The notes beneath the pieces are model-generated. The model made no database searches and was not told where the DNA came from. It saw only the letters and a program-made list of their open reading frames with translations. Below are positions 1 to 12,000 of a stretch of DNA of 64,000 bases, one piece after another (the stretch's first letter is position 1; every line of letters starts with the position of its first letter). Both the position numbers and the translations under genes were made by a program. Source of the DNA: Takakia lepidozioides. Taxonomy: Eukaryota; Streptophyta; Takakiopsida; Takakiales; Takakiaceae. The DNA is taken from contig CM060732.1 of assembly GCA_030704615.1 (NCBI GenBank), positions 7,936,001 to 8,000,000 of the forward strand. The letters run 5' to 3'.

Positions 1-448
1 TCTTGCGGCCATCTATGACTGCTCCGGATTTACTCAAAAAGGTCACCCCCAAAATGAGATCCACTCCATCGATCTCGCAAATGGTGAAGTTCTCACGTCC
101 CTCCCAATTCTCGAGCTGAAGAGGAACATCGAACGCCAACCTCGTCGCCAATTGTGGTTCTCCTTTGGCAGAACGCACTTCTATGGAAGCCCCCACATCA
201 CTTGTCGGGAGCCCCAACTTCCGTGCCGTTGCCGGTGTCATGAAGGAGTGCGACGCTCTTGTATCCACCAACAACGACACGTTAGTTCCGGAAATTATCC
301 CACTCACGAACATTAACTGACTCCCTTTACGCAAGGGGCCAATCTCCTGATACAACTCACAAGAGTAGTTGTCTACCTTGCAAGTCTTGGCGACCACCGC
401 TTCCACCAAGCGGCTGATGGAATCTTTGGACAGCTCCGTGGTTGCCCG
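1..448 (-). pseudogene. Retropepsin-like protease part of an LTR retrotransposon
   Basis: Reading the minus strand gives an aspartic-protease domain of a Ty3/Gypsy-type element that continues past the window edge. The active-site stretch reads LLVDTRASHSF, where the family has D-S/T-G-A. The glycine after the catalytic Asp-Thr is an arginine (GGA to AGA would do it), so this copy is probably inactive. Downstream residues (DGVDLILGVTFLSKSG) match the usual second strand of retropepsins. It belongs to the same reading frame as the gag at 1268-2359, from which it is separated by the CACTA insertion at 449-1267. The family call is firm; loss of activity is inferred. Confidence 0.75.
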
Positions 449-1267
449 CACTACAACAGATCACGGTTTTCATGACTTTGACCATGACTGCACCATGTTT
501 TTAAATGAAATTGACCTCCCGCAGTCGTTCATACGACTGTAGTCATATGAACGACTATCTAAATAGTCGTCTGTATGACTACATGGCTCCGGAATGGGCG
601 GAAGGCTGATCAACGACAATTGACCAGATTTAGCTCACCATTCATAGTCATTTCCATGACTACAGTGTACATGGATGAGGTTACATAGTCATGATGACTA
701 CTGGGGATTTTGTAATTTGGTGTGTATAATACAATTAAAACACGATATGATTATATGAATGACTAATGGGTGTATTGGTTAACAGGTAGTGAACTATAAC
801 TCTTATAGTAAAGAGGTTGCAGGTTCAAACTCCTCTAAGTACAATCAAATGGATAAGATGACCCTAGGGTTAGTAGACGAGCTAGGGATAGCACGTGGTA
901 CCCTAGATGGACTGCCACGTGGTTTTTTCATTATTATAAAATGCATTATGCCACGTGGCACAATGCGGTGCGACGCGGCGTTTGATATATGTTTTTATTT
1001 TTTTTAGTTTTAATTTAATTTAATTTAATTTTTTAAATCAATTGCGCATCGCCACGTGGCGCGGCAGCGGCAGCTGTAGTATGGTATATATGACTGCAGT
1101 GAGAGATATCACCTGGTTCATATGACTGTAGTCATCGGGACCGTACCATCCTGTATTCATTGTATTGACTTGGTTTGCACGACTTACAGTCATAGAAATC
1201 ATATGTATCGTTTATGACTGCAGAATAGTCGTATATATAGTCATAAATACCGCGATCTGTTGTAGTG
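449..1267. mobile_element. Complete non-autonomous CACTA transposon (819 bp)
   Basis: The ends are inverted: CACTACAACAGATCACGG at 449 and the complement of CACTACAACAGATCGCGG ending at 1267. Both begin with CACTA, the hallmark of En/Spm-type elements. The interior is full of short subterminal repeats of the type ATGACT/AGTCAT in both orientations, and has no transposase. It sits inside the gag-pro reading frame of a minus-strand retrotransposon. The flanking trinucleotides are CCG (446-448) and TCG (1268-1270), which would be a 3-bp target duplication with one later change. Removing the element plus one trinucleotide leaves the retrotransposon frame open. Confidence 0.85.
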
Positions 1268-2359
1268 TCGAGTCATGTTCAATTGTCGGGGTTTCGCGCA
1301 CTTCTTAGCCATTTGCCCAGGCTCCCCGCAATTAAAGCACACTTCATCGAAGGTCGCCTTCTGTCCGCCATAAGCCATCGCACCTGATTTTTCTTTCGGA
1401 GCACCGGGTGCCGCCTTGATGTGTGAAGGCCCTCCCTTCGATTTCCATGTGTCATTATCGCCGCGTGGCCTATCCCACTTTTTTTTCGGTCGGAAAGAGT
1501 CACCCTCCCGCCGAGTCTTCTTGTGGTTCAGCTCCGTACGGCCTTGTCTTTCGCCCTTAGGGACATCCGAGAAACATTCAGCCTTTTCAATTGCCTCGTT
1601 TAAAATCTTAGGTGTCTTCTCCTCCAACTTCCGCCTGGCCCATGGTGCCAGTCCCACCACAAAGTTGAAGACCATTTCTGGTTCCGCCATATCCGCAACT
1701 TCGAGCAACAGCACATTGAAAGCCTGAACATATCCCCGAATGTCATCCATTTGCTGCAAATTCCTCATCTTGTCCCGGGTGAGCCATGACGCGTTGAGGG
1801 GAACAAACTGTCTTTTCATAAGTTCCTTGAACCCACTCCAGTTCAAGGTTTCCGGGTTTGGTCCTTGGTCATGAAGACATTTTTGCCACCATTGTTGAGC
1901 ATAGCCCCTCAAATAGGTGGGAGCCACTTCCACCCGATCCTCGTCACTCAACTTGGCCGCCCGGAAGTACCGCTCTAGCTCCAAGAACCAGGTGTTGAGT
2001 GCCTTCCGATTTCGGACGCCCTCGAAGGTGCCGTGTTCCTTAGGCTTCACCTTAAACTTTGCCTTAGTGGAAGTGGCATTAGCCGTCTTCAACACGTCTT
2101 TTAACGTCCCGCCAAACTGCGCCAACAACCCTTCCCAAAAGGTTGCTGGCATAGGAGACATCTGTTGATCTGCCGGAGCTTCTGGGAGGTCCTCGGGCTC
2201 CGACTCCCCAGATTCCTCCCGTTCTTGAGCGGCCTTGCTTTCAAAAGCATGAATCGTCTCCTCAAATTGCCGCTTTGGTGATACGTCGCCCCCATCGGGC
2301 TCACCAGGATCATCATCTTTCGGGCCGTTCCGCTTTCGCTTTGGCTTGCCCAACCCCAT
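1268..2359 (-). pseudogene. Gag of a Ty3/Gypsy-like retrotransposon, interrupted
   Basis: This is the capsid/nucleocapsid protein of an LTR element. The likely ATG is at 2359 (MGLGKPKRKR); upstream in-frame codons overlap the primer site. It begins with an acidic, lysine-rich region, continues into a retrotransposon gag domain (WFLELERYFRAAKL, YAQQWWQKCL, FKELMKRQFVP), then a basic linker and a CCHC zinc knuckle near the end. The knuckle reads CFNCGEPGQMAKKC, so the expected histidine is a glutamine. The frame runs into the CACTA element at 1267. Gag identity is clear; whether the altered knuckle predates the insertion is unknown. Confidence 0.85.
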
Positions 2360-2400
2360 GATGAGGCCGATCTCAAGGACGATCGCGTACTGAACTCTAA

Positions 2401-2412
2401 GCTCTGATACCA
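2401..2412 (-). promoter_or_regulatory. Primer binding site (initiator tRNA-Met type)
   Basis: On the minus strand this reads TGGTATCAGAGC, the usual plant retrotransposon primer site complementary to the 3' end of initiator tRNA-Met. It lies two bases inside the LTR boundary and just upstream of gag, which fixes the orientation and the inner edge of the LTR. Confidence 0.9.
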
Positions 2413-2414
2413 AG

Positions 2415-4079
2415 TGTCGCGCACCTCACTTCGGTAAGCTCACTTTCAAGTCATAGTTACTCGCTTTGATGCGCGCGCCTAACTCCCAAACTGGCCGCCG
2501 GGCCAACTCGGAGCTTCGGCTGCTCACCGGGACATAACGGTCCCCCTTTGCTCCTCCACAAGACCCTCTCTCAATTCGGGCCTAGTGGAAATTCCCTTTG
2601 GTTGTTGGCAGTCCGGAACAGCTCCCCACACCTTGGTCGCTTTCCGGCTAACACGCTTACTCACTAGTTTTTGGTCACCAACGGGCGTGCACCATTCTCG
2701 GGGTTACTACTCTCTATATATACTTCCGTGACTGTCCGCGGAGGTTTCACAAACAACACCGTCCTTTTATGGCGAACCACCACGAAGACCCTCCATTCCT
2801 GGTGGTGAGTCGCAGTGAGTCTTGGCCCACCCACCTGCATGGCCCCATTGGACCGTGATGAGTCCCAAGACTCCCCACAACTCCCACCACAAGGTCTCCG
2901 CCCCATGGTGAGTCCTATGCCACCCCCTCTAAGTCCCACTAAGCTACCACCACCCCTCGTGGAACCACCCTCACCGCAACCCGGTGTGTGGGGTTCCACC
3001 TAGTGAGCGCCTCCGCCTCCTTGAGTGCCTTGGGCACTCAATGGTGCTTCAGCCCCCGTACCTATTGTTGCCACTGCCACCACAAGGGCAGCCCCTCTTG
3101 TGTCCTGACCACCCCCCCCCCCCCCCCCCCCCTGCCCTCAAGGCAAAGGGCCGCGACACCTTTCCTCTTCCTTGCTTGCTCTCCAAGCTCGAAGATAGAA
3201 GCTCCAATGGGCTGAATGCATGCTCCACACATGCAACCCCTTCACACAAGAGGTATCAGCCCTCTATCTTGGCTCCTTGATGCTCTCTAAAACAGGACTA
3301 AGCACTCCATAGCCTTTGCCAAGCTCTTGAAACCCCAAGGTCTATATTTCCAGCCGCAAGACACTCCTCTTGTGATGCAAGAGCTCTTCTTCCAAGCTCT
3401 GAAACCCTAGGTGCACATACCCTTCTCATCTTGGTGTACCTGCATTTCATGGGCCCCAAAGCTAGTGCTTTCGGTCAGCAACTAATAGCCCTCATACCAT
3501 CTCTAACTTGCGACGCAATGACGGATTATGCTACACTAGCTTCCCCACGCGCAGCCCACATTTCTGCAGTTCCTCAACTCGACCTGCAGCTGAAGAAGAT
3601 GGCCACAGTTTACCCGCTCATGGCCACCATCTCCTCCGCTTTTAACAACCAAGTACTTCACGGCGCTCCTCGCCTCCCAACATGATCTCTTGCATTTTCA
3701 AGCAAGAACCACAAGTGCTAAACAACGACTTATATCTGGCACTCACAGATACGAGCTCATCTTTCTCGAGTGATAAACAAAAAGAATACAAGCTCACATG
3801 AGCTCACACAAATTGATGCATATATAGAATCATCACTCAAATACAGTCGAGCCAAGTGCACCCCACACCATGGGGAATCCACACTACGGCGCCATAGCTA
3901 GATGCGGTGAGGCTCAACTCGAGAAAGATGAGCCCACCGCGCTTGCCGTGAACATAACCACTCCAGGGCCTAAACATCACTTGACCCTTGGATTGACACT
4001 TGGGCCAATCCCAAATGTCAACATATAAAACTAACTATTTCCTAGCTAGTTTCACACTAGTGGTAAAAATATCTTGACA
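2415..4079 (-). repeat. 5' long terminal repeat of the retrotransposon (about 1.67 kb)
   Basis: The segment starts TGTCGCGCACC and ends ATCTTGACA, giving the TG...CA ends of an LTR. Its inner edge lies two bases from the primer binding site. It contains a C-homopolymer at 3112-3132. Its distal half closely resembles 22540-23638, a second LTR copy that also ends in TTGACA, and its last 300 bp resemble 19160-19505. The partner LTR of this element lies left of the window. The short ORFs here look incidental. Confidence 0.8.
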
Positions 4080-4985
4080 GCAGAGAGCGGAGGGAGTCGA
4101 CAGGATTTGCTGAACTTGCAGGAAATTACTGAACTCGGAGAGACTTGAAGTCAATGCTTTGGCATAGAACTGAGTGAGCGCTTAACGCCATCGCTCATAA
4201 ATCACACTAGGCCTAATGCCCAGGGGCGAGAATCAAGAGATTTCGGAGGAAAAAGCATGGGCCGTCAAAACTTCGACATTGACAGGAAAGAGTGATTTGG
4301 AGGCGCACCAAGGACAAAGTAGCAAAGGTCGAGAAACCGAGTGGAAGAAACTCACTGAGAGCTGAAGTAAAGAGACCGAGCCCAGGAGGCTAAAAACAGA
4401 GAAGACAATAGTCAACAGCAGAAGAGGCAAGAAGGAGAGATGAGGCTCATTCAGAAACCATTAAGCAACCGTATGGTGGTCTCTGAACATGAGCAGAAAG
4501 GGACAAAAGATGTGAGAACCGAGGAGCTGCAGGAAATCAACTTCGCCGTCAGAGCTTAGAATGAGACAGGTTGAGAAGAGGGGAGGAAACTCCCTTGGAA
4601 ATGGAGCAAGGATCGAGAAAATCAATACGAGAAGCTCAGCCGATAAAGCGTGGAGAGAAGGCACTAGGAACGATGGCACGAGGACCGAGGGCTGTAGACA
4701 CAGCTTGAGCAGAACATGAGTAGTGATAGGCAGTTGAGCACAGCGCGTCCAAAAATCCTCAAAACGGCGTTAAGTCCCAATCACACTCACCCCGGAACGC
4801 GGAGCGTTACATTACTCAGTGCATATCTTGTTGGTTTTTGGATTCTATAAAGGCTATAGCATTTTTATTTTTATTTTAAATAAAAAATTGGGGAACATTT
4901 ACATTGAATATGTGACGAAACAAAAGACTCGAGAGGAAGAAAATAAATATTAGAGCAGATTTGGCAAAAATGATTTTCATATGTC

Positions 4986-5017
<32 letters not shown>

Positions 5018-6086
5018 CCCTTGGCGATAAAATATGACGATGATGACGAGCATGATGATGTGTGGCTGACCATGACGTGGCGACAATGACATGTCATTGT
5101 GGCACCGTAACGCCCTTTGGTGTTTCATCCTTTGTATTTTGACGACACCTCCCGTAAGGGAATGCCCTGCCAGGATGTGGCCCTCCACCACGTGCATGTA
5201 TCTCAAGAACACATTCCTTTTCAGGGAATGGAAGGTTTATCTTCCGGAACTGAGTGCCTATGGAGCGCCACGTGTACTATCTTCATGTGGAGTACCACCT
5301 TCCGTTACAACCTTCCGGTACAGAGCGCAGGCAGAGCGACACGTGGGCCAATCGGGCGCCACGTCGGGGAATGCCTGGGCTGAGGGCATTCACACGCATT
5401 CGGTCCGGCCCTCGGGCTCCCGCCCTCGTGCGGGACCTCACCCCCGTGAATGCCCTCGGGCCTGGGCATTCCCCCTCACCTATTCCCGCTATACATTAAA
5501 ACTAGTCTATGACCTTCAGTCGTCACTAGAATTACCTGGTAATTAGGTAGTCTTGTGTAAGTAAGGCATAGTAGAGAACAAGTGAATGTATAGGGTAATG
5601 CCCTGAGTGGAGGGCATTATCCTGCATAAAGAAATGGGATGATTTCCTTATCTTTTCATCCTTCCTTTATGCTTTCTCTCCGCCAGTAGCTTGCCGTGAA
5701 AAAAGATCTTGCAGGTAAAGAGGTAAAGATAAAGAAATATCGCAGGTGTGCATTACACACTCGTGTAATGCACCGGTGCATTACGCGAGTGTGTAATGCA
5801 CTGCTAATCGTGGGGCGGGCTCTTACGCCGGATAACGCGCAGAAATTTACAAAGAGAAATCAGCCCTAGTTCCTTACGTCCGAAATTCAGAGTCTGATCT
5901 CTCTCTCCATTCCGTCCTCTCGCTCGTACATTCAATCCTCCCTTCGATTCCTTCTTGGAAGATGTCCTCCCTCGTAAAGAGAACATTCTGTTGCCACGCA
6001 CCTCACATCAATTGATCAGCAGCTGTATTTCGGAGGGAGAATGGTGGTGGCGAGTGTATGAGCGCGTGGGACTCAAAGAGGTGTCA
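4080..6086. other. Intergenic region and M16 5' flank
   Basis: No gene is supported between the LTR and the M16 start codon. The region holds a T-homopolymer (4988-5017), a GC-rich block with repeated GAATGCCC/GGGCATTC motifs (about 5155-5625), and a 54-bp nested palindrome (5748-5801). The stretch 5830-6086 is probably 5' leader of the M16 gene. It is open in the coding frame from 5955 but has no in-frame ATG before 6087. Confidence 0.6.
5748..5801. repeat. 54-bp nested palindrome
   Basis: Two 26-bp arms are separated by CG. They are reverse complements with one mismatch, and each arm is itself a hairpin (GTGCATTAC ... GTAATGCAC). It lies about 290-340 bp upstream of the M16 start codon. 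Confidence 0.85.
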
Positions 6087-9000
6087 ATGGAATTCCCAGT
6101 ATCGCTTAGCTATCCCTTGGCATCCTCTTCTTCAGCACAATGCTGTCATTTTCAAATGGGCTTCGGTCTACCTATACAGTTGCCTCGCACCACTAACAAT
6201 ATGAGAGGACACGTTCTGAGGGAAGGCACCCCTGTGAACATCCACAGAGCGAGGACAAAGTTGGAATTCCGAGATTTGTTCGAGTACTTGAATACTGCGA
6301 AATGTCACATGGGAACAAGTCGTCAACAAAGAGCCCAGTCGTACTGGAGAGGGCAACCGGGGAGTAACTTCTTAGACTACACCCTCATTCACGCTCCCCG
6401 AGTCCGGAATGCAGTGCTTGCCAGCTCTCGTACCTTCCGAGAAGAAGTTCGTTCTCTCTCAATGTGTGAGAATACGACAGGAAAGGAGCAAGGCAAAGTT
6501 TGTCGGCTTGTTGGTACCGGAGAATCGCAGAGTAAGGCAAACACCAGAAAGGAAATCACCACAATCGAGTACATCCAGAGGGCCCAAGCAGACTTTCGTG
6601 GAATTCTGGGCATAGTTTTTTCCTTGGCTATTTCGGGAGCAGTTGCCCAGCCTCCTTGCAGGTTTGTCTTACTTTCTGCTCTCATCTCTTTCCGAAAATG
6701 CATCAAATTTGTTAGAAGGTACTGATAGGTTTGTTGTTTCCCTTGCACTGACATGGATGCCTTTTTTTAGTGAGTTTCTTAGGTTTCAGCTGCCTCAGTT
6801 TTTCACAAGAGTTCTGCATCGGTGTTGGGGACAGGAGGGCAGTAGACTCCAATAAAGCAGGAGTGCTGCTGTGATGATACAGTCACATGGCTCTCGTCAG
6901 TAGGAAAAGATACTTCTGTTAGTCAGTCAATTGGTTTACATGCCACCAGGCTAGCTAATTGAGTGTTGGAGGAACAATGGGAGAGCAGAAAAAAGGGTTG
7001 GTGTTTTGTTATTTTGATAACAATCTCAACTGCAGCATTGCTGCAAGTATGCTGCATGCAGCCATTGTGGAAGAAATCCAGCAAGGTACAGTGGATTTGC
7101 CGCCTACCCCTGTTGAGTTTCCTCGGCTGGGGGAAATCACATTACCGACCTACGAGAAGGTATGGTTTGGAAATATCATTTTGCATGGAAAGATCTTACC
7201 CACAATCTTAAAGTTGTTGAGTAGTCATGCCTTCCTCTCTCTGTCTGCCTTCCTCGGAAGCTCTTTTAGTTTTCCTATGGAAGTTAGAATTTTTTTCTTT
7301 TTTTCTTTCCGATCCTATCTCTTCCTCTCCCAAATAGACTAGAAATGCATTCACACAGTGAAATGCCCTAGACACTGAAAAGCTGCAAGCGTCCATTTGT
7401 GTGAGCTCTGAGATGATTATCTGCAGAGGTTGATGTAAGTTAAAGATCTTCCAAGGAAATCTGGAAAACCAAACTTCTCTATCTTAGCAAGGTAGTCCAG
7501 TGGGAGCAACCCTCTGCCCTTACAGAGGCATCCTCTGCTCTTGTCTGGTCCCCCTGGCTGTTTTTTTCTACTTTATCCAGCTACGCCAGGGTCTATGGCA
7601 GAAGGCTACAGCAAGCAAAGTCTTCTGATCATGTCTCTCTGTGTGATTGCTTTTGATGGATACGATGTCTTTATTGGTCATATTTAAGTTACACTCTTGG
7701 GCCATGTAAAAGGTCCTGCCCAATCAACCAAGCATTCAAGTTATTTTCCTAAAATGCTGTTGCAATGATTGTGCAGATAGTGCTGCCAAATGGTTTGCGT
7801 GTCTTTCTGTTAGAAGACCATGAGCTGGGCCTGGTGAGTGCACCTCTCACTCTTGGCACAATGGATGCCTGTGATAATGCAGGAGTAGCATGAAGCCATG
7901 GGTCAGTGGGAAGCTTTATTTCATCCCCTCTTTGTGACTTCTGCAGCTGACAGCTAGTCTTAGGGCCTGTCCCAATTGACCCGAGATGGGAACTCTTCCA
8001 AAAACCAGCAATTCCCCATGCAGCTATAATGGTCAAGAAAATAAAAGGCCTCCTGAGATTGTGACCCCTGCCCCATTTGGCGCTCACTTCTCGTACTTCG
8101 CTCGCTTCTGTCGTGCTCTCTCAACTTCCACCGGCACATGTCTTTCACATGCCAATGGGGACACTCCATCCTTGTTTAAAGTGACCTGAGAGTAAATACT
8201 TGATAACCCAATATTGGGTCCAAATATCTCAGGTCAATGGGAGCGGGCCCTTAGAGTCTTGCCATAATGAGTCATTATTTTGGAGAGGGATGATGCAGGT
8301 AGGAGGGCAGCTGCTTGTGCGCGGCGGTGCTAAGATTGAACCTGTACCGAAGGCAAGATCTCCTTCTGCCTCCTTTCCTGTTCACCTTTTTTCCATTTTG
8401 ATGCTTTGTCTTGCTAGGTCAGTCACTGACTGGGCATCCAAGGACTAGCCGAATTGGATTTTCACATGGAACTTAGCATCTGGGAGTTACTGTACATGCC
8501 ATGTCATCTCCTGTAAACTCCAATCTTACTGCGTACATTTTCACACATAGAGAAAGGAAAGTTTTAGTGGTGTTTGAGCAAGGCTTTACGCACAAGTGTG
8601 CTGGTAGGTGGGTCTGGCAGCCATGACAGCGAGTGTACAAAGAAGTGGAGGCAGCACTGCCCATCCTTCAGATATTTTGAACTTCAAGCTTGAGGTAGGT
8701 TTTGACTGTGCATCTTCCTTCCCCTGTAGCCCTAGTTATTGTCTGATCATCCCCGGGCAAGATTTGTCTTCTAACTGCTAGGTGTATCTCCCTGCAGCTG
8801 CTGGAAAATTGACACAATACTCACATCTTCCCCTGCTGGTTTTGACGACCTTTTAGCTACAAAATTCCACCCCCAAATAGGTGTAAAGTGAGGAGGATTC
8901 CTCTCTCCAAAACCACTGATAGCCACTGTCAACATGACGGTTTCGGTCAATTGCTACAATGGCTCTCTTGCTCATCTAGTATGCAGATGTCAAGTACTTG

Positions 9001-12000
9001 GTTGCTTGCAATGAGCAAGTGTTAACGTACTGATTTATCACTACATGAATGAAGACTGGATGTGACTGAGGTGGGTTGATTCTGACGCATGGATTTGTTC
9101 AGTCAATGGCAGCACGCATTGAGGCATCATCAAGTGTGTCTGAGATGAGCGTAGCATTCCGCTGCCTCACAGAAGATCTGTCTTCAGTATTCGGTCTGTT
9201 TTCTGAAGGTATGTTCTGAGTTGAGCTTACAGATGAGATGATATTGGGGCTTATATCATTGACATAATGGTTAGACTCAGCAGAGTTTCAGTGGAGGACA
9301 GCTATCCATCATGTCCAATAGTATGCCAAGGTTTTGTTGGCCTTTCCATATAGCTTTATTGGCATTGCACCTTGAGTAGTGGGGCATCTGGGTCAGAGAA
9401 GGATAAGCATGGGATTTGTTGTGAGTGGCAGTTGTACAAGAGCCCCTCATGCCTGAGGACAAGTTGGAGCTTGTGCGCATTCAGTTTCTTGGGGGTATTG
9501 CCAGGCGAGGGGATCAGGTAAGTTGACCTCCATTTTCCTCTCTCTCATTTGAACATCTAAATGGATATAAAGCAGGTGGACCTGATGGCATAGTCAACGA
9601 GCTTATCAAGCACGGTGGCGATCCCATGATAGAGGCCCTAGTTCTCCTCTTTAACCTTATCTGGAAGACTGAAATGATCCCCTTTCGCTGGGAGGGTCAT
9701 TGTCAATCTATACAAGAAGGGTGACAGAGAAGACCCGGGGAACTACCGTGGCACCACGCTTCCAATGCTGTTGGCAAGATATTTTGCAGAGTTATATGTA
9801 CTCGTCTCGAGGTCGATCTGGAATCTAGAGGTTGTTTCCACGAAGGCCAAGCTGGCTTTCGGCGAAACAGGGGCTGTATGGATCATATCTTCACTCTAAG
9901 CCAGATTATCCTGGGAAGGAAAAAAGAGGGGAAACCCACTTATGTTTTTCTCTTGGATGTCAAAAAGGCTTATGACACAGTATGGAGAGATGGTTTATGG
10001 CTCCGCCTCTGGTCTTGTGGGATCAAGGGAAAGATGTGGAGAGTTGTCCATAACTTGCATGCTCACACCAAAAGCTGTGTCACTGTTAATGGACAGAAGT
10101 CTAACTTCTTTGACATAGACCAAGGTGTAGCTCAAGGATGTACCCTCTCCCCTCTGCTCTTCAATGTTTTCATCAATCAACTCCTCGAGGATGTGGAAAG
10201 TGAGGGATTTGGGTTAAGGGTGGGTGATGCCACCATTCCAGCCCTTATGTTTGCGGTTGACTTCGCAGGCATAGGGGAGACTCGTTCCAACCTCCAGGAA
10301 TTGATCGATTGCGCGAAGAGATACTTTGATCATTGGGGGCTAGAGGCTAATGTCAGTAAATGTGCAGTGGTGGCATTCAACGACAGAGGACTGAGGGAGG
10401 AAGTGATCTTAAGTGGCAGTGGGGTAGCCAAGAGATCCCAGTCCTCCCTTCCTACACATACCTGGGCGTTGAGTTTTCCTCCAACTGTAACTGCGATGCA
10501 CATATCCAGAAAGTTGTTCAAACTGGCAAGGGCAAAGCGAATCTTTCCACTGCAGAGGGATTAACTCTGAGGTCAAGAAAACCTTGCTTTGTCGCGTTAT
10601 TAGACCTGCCTTGGAGTACGCATCTGCTATATGGGTTGATAACTCCAACCAGGCTAAGTCTCTAGAATCCATTCAAGTGGGGGTGCTTAAGGAGTGCATG
10701 TCAGCATGCTCCAAAACAGCCAATGTGGCTGTTCGGGGTGAGTTTGGCATCCCTTCCTTAAGCTCCCGACGAGATGAATTCAAGGTCAGATGGTGGGGTC
10801 AGTTGCAACACGTCCAACACCAGATATCCTAAGTTAATCGACTCTATATCTTGGAAACAGGACCGCCCTGTCAAACAGGCTAAGTCCTGGCAGAAGAGAG
10901 TAGAAGAGATTCTCAAGGATCTGAATCTGGACCCGCAAGTCTTGACCCTGCTGGATAAATCTGACTTAGAGACTGTAGTGTCCAAAGCCATGTCTGTTAC
11001 CAGAAAATTGTCTGATGAAAATGAAGTTAGGCAGAAAACTCCCCTGAACCTGTTTCCAGTCTGTGACATGGAGGAGGACATCATGGATGACCTCAAGGGG
11101 CTACCCACTCTCGGCACCAGACTGAAATTTAAACTCAGGGCAGGAAGCCTACCCTCAAATCTATCAAGGGAATTGTGCCTGTACCTATGTTTACCAACTT
11201 TGAAAGTCTCGAGGCTGAGCCAAAAGCCCAGGCCCTTCTGGGGCCTAGTTACTGGGCAAACCACACACAGCAGATTGATGCTTGTGTGAAGGGATTTCTA
11301 GAGGATATCTGGAAAACCCGGATCAATGTTCTTTACCAAGGTAAGTCTTACTACCGACGTCAGCTCCTGACAGAGGTAGGTTCTGTCCCTTTGTGTTCCG
11401 CTCAAACTGGGTGCGGGGTCAATGGCCACTAGGCTACGGCAAACAACGTCTTATGAGTACATTCTCTCTCTCAATGGCTAGGAGATAATGTGCCTTCTCT
11501 TGTTGAAATTGTTGATCGCCGCAGACAGTTCTGCACTTTCTGTGGATTCTCCTGCGCATCAAAAAGAAAGAATTAGTAGTGCACCTGTTTTTGTAGCCGG
11601 AACCAAAACTGTGACCTTTTTCGGCTCTCTGTTTCTGGTGTGAATATTGACGTCCGATGGATGCTATGCCTAGGAGTTCACTTGAAAAAATGTGGAAGGT
11701 CAGAATCGTCTTCCATTATAATTGATAAAGCATAACTTATGTCAATCTGTTACTAACACTTCCATCAAGTGCTCCAATCAATCAAAGGCTGTGCCATTGC
11801 AAGTCCCAATATCCAAACCGGGTGTGGGGGAGGAGTTGTATTCTATGTGGTGCTACACTCTATCTCGAAGGGCTAATTGAGTTGCATCGGGCTGTACTTG
11901 AACTTCATAAGCCACTTGTCTTCGCAGTCAATGATGGCACTCATCTCTGAGGTTCCAAATACAGGCAGAAAGCATTGCAAGAAGAGAATTTCCGAAGCTG

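Noticed and set aside
769-845. tRNA-like sequence with a GGTTCAAAC box
   Set aside because: The acceptor and T stems do not pair, and it lies in the interior of the CACTA element.
5955-6086. Upstream extension of the M16 reading frame
   Set aside because: The frame is open but begins with TTG; the first ATG is at 6087.
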